Shown here one piece after another: positions 60,995-64,000 of a stretch of 64,000 nt of DNA. The DNA is taken from positions 838,230-902,229 of the forward strand of contig NZ_CP141214.1 in assembly GCF_035610345.1 (NCBI RefSeq), in the 5' to 3' direction. A program made the translations under genes and the position numbers. The notes under the pieces are model-generated. The model saw nothing but the letters and a program-made list of their open reading frames with translations, was not told the origin of the DNA and did not search any database. Source of the DNA: Sinorhizobium meliloti (GTDB taxonomy: Bacteria; Pseudomonadota; Alphaproteobacteria; Rhizobiales; Rhizobiaceae). Position 1 is the first letter of the stretch; every line of letters starts with the position of its first letter.

Positions 60995-62599
60995 ATGACA
61001 CGAGAAATTGCACTCTTCGCCAGTGGCGACCTTCGCCTCTCCGCCAATCAGCAGTGCTGGGCGACCCAGGAGGCGATGGAGAAGAAACTCGCCGAGGTGC
61101 TCGGCAGCCTCGGTTATACGGTCAAGCGTGCCCATGCCTACAAGCCGGAAGAAGGCCATGGCTTTCTCTCCTCGCAGCGCGAGGGCATGGATGCGTTTGC
61201 AAAAATCGGCCCGACCGTGCCGGTGATTGTCGCGGAATCCGTCTGGCAATATTCGCACCATGTCCTGGCCGGTCTGACGAGCCACAAGGGGCCGATCCTC
61301 ACCGTCGCCAACTGGTCTGGCCAGTGGCCCGGCCTTGTCGGCCTGCTCAACCTCAATGGTTCGCTGACCAAGGCAGGCGTGACCTATTCCTCGCTGTGGA
61401 GCGAAACCTTCGACGACGGTTTTTTCCGCACCGGCCTAGCCCAATGGCTGTCGGAAGGTGCGATCGACCACGACACCAGCCATGTCAGACCGTTCAAGGT
61501 CGGCAGCCTACCACAGGACCTGAAGGAACTCGCCCAAGAGATCGCTCACGACTTCCGCACCAACAAGGTCATCCTCGGCATCTTCGACGAGGGGTGCATG
61601 GGCATGTACAATGCGATTGTGCCGGATGAGCTCTTGATGCCACTCGGCATCTTCAAGGAGCGCCTGTCGCAGTCTAGCCTTTATTACGCCACCACCCAGG
61701 TTCCGGTTGAGGAAGGCCGCGCCGTGTATCGAGCCCTGCTCGCCAAGGGCATGAAGTTCCATCTCGGCAGTGATCCGAAACAGGAACTGACAGAAGACCA
61801 GGTCATCGATCAGTGCCGCATGTATATCGCCGCGGTGCGGATCGCGGAGGAATTCGGCTGCGAGGCGATCGGCATCCAGTATCAACAGGGCTTAAAGGAC
61901 CTTCTACCGGCCTCCGACCTCGTCGAAGGCATCCTGAACGATGACGGCCGTCCTGATGTCAGAAGCCGGGATGGCAAGATCATCCGGCAGGGCGAGGCGA
62001 TCGTGCATTTCAACGAAGTGGACGAATGTGCCGGCCTAGACGGGCTGATGACCAACCGGCTGCACCGCGCGCTCGGCCAGCCGGTGGAAAACACCCTGCA
62101 CGATCTGCGCTGGGGCGCGGTCGATCCGACCGGCTCCGTCGACGGTTTCGTCTGGGTGTTCGAAATCTCCGGCGCCGCACCTCCTTCGCATCACGAGGGC
62201 GGTTGGGCCGGATCGGACAGCATGCGCCAGCCTCCGATGTTTTTCCCTGCAGGCGGCGGTACGCTGCGTGGCATCGCTAAACCCGGCGAGATCGTCTGGT
62301 CACGTATCTTCGTCGAAGACAACCGACTGAAGATGGATATCGGCCGCGGCCAGGCTGTATCTCTTCCGAAGGAGGAGACCGAACGCCGCTGGAAATCCAC
62401 CAACGAGCAGTGGCCGATGATGCATGCGGTGCTGACCGGTGTTACCCGCGACCAGATGATGGCCCGCCACAAGGCCAATCACATTCAGGTCGCTTATGCA
62501 AATTCCGCAGCCGAAGCTGATCGTGCGGCACTCGCAAAAGCGGCACTCGCTGCGGAGCTCGGAATGGAAGTCTCCTTCTGCGGTGTTGAGCTCGGCTAA
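60995..62599 (+). CDS. L-fucose/L-arabinose-isomerase-like protein
   Basis: A 534-aa protein of the fucose/arabinose isomerase superfamily. Visible landmarks: VIVAESVWQYSHHVLAGLTSH, TVANWSGQWPGLVGLLN, GIFDEGCMGMYNAIVPDELL (metal-ligand Glu region, about 206-225), AIGIQYQQGLKD, and a C-terminal barrel. It should convert an aldose to a ketose. Start at 60995 has GAGGATGAGGATC upstream; an earlier ATG at 60986 is possible. It lies 16 bp after the kinase gene, supporting an isomerase-kinase-aldolase pathway. Confidence 0.88.
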   Translation: MTREIALFASGDLRLSANQQCWATQEAMEKKLAEVLGSLGYTVKRAHAYKPEEGHGFLSSQREGMDAFAKIGPTVPVIVAESVWQYSHHVLAGLTSHKGPILTVANWSGQWPGLVGLLNLNGSLTKAGVTYSSLWSETFDDGFFRTGLAQWLSEGAIDHDTSHVRPFKVGSLPQDLKELAQEIAHDFRTNKVILGIFDEGCMGMYNAIVPDELLMPLGIFKERLSQSSLYYATTQVPVEEGRAVYRALLAKGMKFHLGSDPKQELTEDQVIDQCRMYIAAVRIAEEFGCEAIGIQYQQGLKDLLPASDLVEGILNDDGRPDVRSRDGKIIRQGEAIVHFNEVDECAGLDGLMTNRLHRALGQPVENTLHDLRWGAVDPTGSVDGFVWVFEISGAAPPSHHEGGWAGSDSMRQPPMFFPAGGGTLRGIAKPGEIVWSRIFVEDNRLKMDIGRGQAVSLPKEETERRWKSTNEQWPMMHAVLTGVTRDQMMARHKANHIQVAYANSAAEADRAALAKAALAAELGMEVSFCGVELG

Positions 62600-62677
62600 G
62601 GAGGCGGTGCTTAGCAGTCCTACCGATTGACACAACGGGATAGTGCCCGTCGGTTGTGCTTAGTAAAGTCGGTCAAA

Positions 62678-62750
62678 GGTTCGACTCAAGGTGAGGGGAC
62701 GGAATCGACCTTCCGGACTGGCTCATGCTGGCGGCCTCTGATCGGCTCAG
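62678..62750 (+). repeat. Dispersed repeat with tRNA T-arm-like start, copy (c)
   Basis: GGTTCGACTCAAGGTGAGGG, then CGACCTTCCGGA and GATCGGCTCAG, aligning with copy (b). It lies between the isomerase gene and the ISL3-type remnant. Confidence 0.55.
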
Positions 62751-62857
62751 TCGGGTGGAGCTCTTCCGTTCTCGGCCATCGGAACGAACAAAGAGTGCTG
62801 TCACTTGGCAATTAAACGGGGTTTTCCTCAATTCGTGTGGTTCACTCGCCGTTAGAC

Positions 62858-64000
62858 ATGATGCCGCTACGGGGGGGCATGCAATTAAAAACGAAATGGG
62901 CGCCCGGCCCAGGGGTCAAAGTTCTGGGTATCGCCCTTCAAGATGCAGAGAACTGGGTTATTTCTGCCGCTGCAAAACCTGTCGGTATCTGCCCGGATTG
63001 CGGAGCGCGAAGCCGGCATCGGCACGGCTGGCATAACCGCCGCCTCCAGGACTTGCCTGTTCGGGGTCAAGTTGTGAAAATCAACCTCGCACTGAACCAG
63101 TGGCAGTGTAGACACCGAAAATGCGGGCGACGGACGTTCACCGACAGGTTGCCCGAGATTGCTTCGCCCTACATGCGAGGAACTGAGCGGATGGCTGAGA
63201 TTGTCGGGTTGATTGGCTACAGGATGGGTGGTCGCCCGGGTGAATACTTGATCATCGGCTCGGCATGCCGGTCAGCGCCGACACGATCTTGCGGCAATTG
63301 AAGCGCGATAATCCGGCGTCCATACAAAGACAATATCCGGGTCGTGGGCATTGATGATTGGAGCTGGCGGCATTCCTCGCGGTAGCGTCGAGAGCGCAAA
63401 AGCATGGTTGCGAGAACGTCCGACTATCGAGGTCGTTAGCCGAGATCGCTGTGGCCTATATGCCCAGGCAGCCCGGGAGGGCGCACCGCAGGCCCGCCAG
63501 GTAGCTGACCGTTTTCATCTGGTTCAAAATCTCAGGGAGGCAATCAAGGAACAGATGAGCGTTTATGGTCACGCCCATGTCAGACCCATTCTCTCCGAAG
63601 ATGCGATCGCCAGCGCCAGGTCACAACAGCGCGTGCCCGCTTGGCGCACAGGCAATCCCGTCAGGAGATATTCGACACGCTTGAAGCTTTGCGCCAGCAG
63701 GGCCTCACCTACAGCGAGATTGCAAGGCGGACCGGATACGAGCGCCGCAGCATCGCGAATTGGCTTACTTCCAATGCACCGCGAGACAGAAATCGGGCGG
63801 CATTGAATCCGACATCGCCACTATATTTTGAAGCTTTCCTGGCTGAATGCTGGAAAAATGGAAACCGGGTTGGGCGCCATCTGTTTTACGATATCAAGAA
63901 CCGCGGTTACACGGGCAGCCGCTCCAATCTGGAGCGCCTGAGGTGTGGCGTGAAGTCGAAAACCTTCAATCCGACGAGCCGCCTCCGGATATGGATGTTT
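62858..64000 (+). pseudogene. Decayed ISL3-family transposase, runs off the right edge
   Basis: Parts of an ISL3 transposase are found in order but in different frames. The zinc-finger end is CPDCGARSRHRHGWHNRRLQ and CRHRKCGRRTFTDRLPE. Then come LGMPVSADTILRQLK and VVGIDDWSWR in a second frame, VSRDRCGLYAQAAREGAPQA and ADRFHLVQNLREAI in a third, and FYDIKNRGYTGSRSNLERL near the edge. Frameshifts occur near 63250 and 63640, and a stretch of about 60 bases seems lost near 63375. It cannot make an active transposase. The left inverted repeat may lie near 62818 (GGGGTTTTCCTC), but the right end is outside the window. Confidence 0.85.

Noticed and set aside
59590..61047. 485-aa minus-strand frame opposite the FGGY kinase gene
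   Set aside because: Antisense shadow of a high-GC gene whose product is clearly recognised on the plus strand.

Overview
The window reads as a replicon of a Rhizobiaceae alphaproteobacterium, most likely Sinorhizobium/Ensifer or a close relative. The evidence is high GC, many small stress proteins of rhizobial type, promoters that fit the RpoE2/EcfG general-stress consensus (GGAAC-N18-TT), a FixK-type box, an RHE_PE00001-family gene typical of rhizobial plasmids, several toxin-antitoxin modules, and catabolic ABC operons. No rRNA, tRNA or core housekeeping genes are seen, so a megaplasmid, chromid or accessory plasmid is more likely than a core chromosome region.

Layout. 0-9 kb: a membrane protein cut by the left edge, an AI-2E-type transporter, a PPK2 polyphosphate kinase, a TPR membrane protein, a FixK-like Crp/Fnr regulator, an MscS channel and a small periplasmic c-type cytochrome. 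9.7-20.9 kb: a stress block (PQQ-type sugar dehydrogenase, flavodoxin-fold reductase, PRC-barrel proteins, MgtC, LysM protein), with four of the five putative RpoE2 promoters in the window and a MarR regulon (alpha/beta hydrolase-OsmC fusion, membrane protein, marR) marked by three copies of one palindromic operator. 21-22.9 kb: one intact Phd/VapC module and one frameshifted vapC. 23.2-25.1 kb: a secreted RTX calcium-binding protein. 25.5-30 kb: a methyltransferase and a four-gene iron-siderophore ABC importer. 30.2-33.4 kb: an arsenic operon (arsR, two unrelated arsenate reductases, ACR3 pump, arsH).

33.5-42 kb is accessory: a vapBC-integrase operon, an RHE_PE00001-family protein, a GHKL ATPase carrying a PD-(D/E)XK-like nuclease end, a small P-loop kinase-like protein, two ASCH proteins, and a PIN-GNAT-EVE/ASCH-like fusion. 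This looks like a defence or RNA-modification island of undetermined function. A 44-aa YHYH-type peptide and an SNase-type nuclease follow.

43.5-52.1 kb is the most interesting segment: a nine-gene, tightly overlapping operon on the minus strand. In transcription order it reads: exported unknown protein, hxsD, hxsB, hxsC, hxsA (His-Xaa-Ser repeat protein), VWA protein, PP2C phosphatase, Ser/Thr kinase-like membrane protein with helix-hairpin-helix, and SH3-domain protein. Six of the eight junctions are overlaps or 1-4-nt gaps. It joins a radical-SAM peptide-modification cassette to a VWA/PP2C/kinase signalling triad.

52.9-62.6 kb is one catabolic locus: a polar-amino-acid-type ABC importer, HpcH/HpaI aldolase, SDR dehydrogenase, FadR-type regulator, RraA-family aldolase, FGGY kinase and fucose/arabinose-isomerase-like protein. 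Matching ATGAC-N4-GTCAT operators lie in front of the importer and the regulator. The window ends in a decayed ISL3-family transposase.
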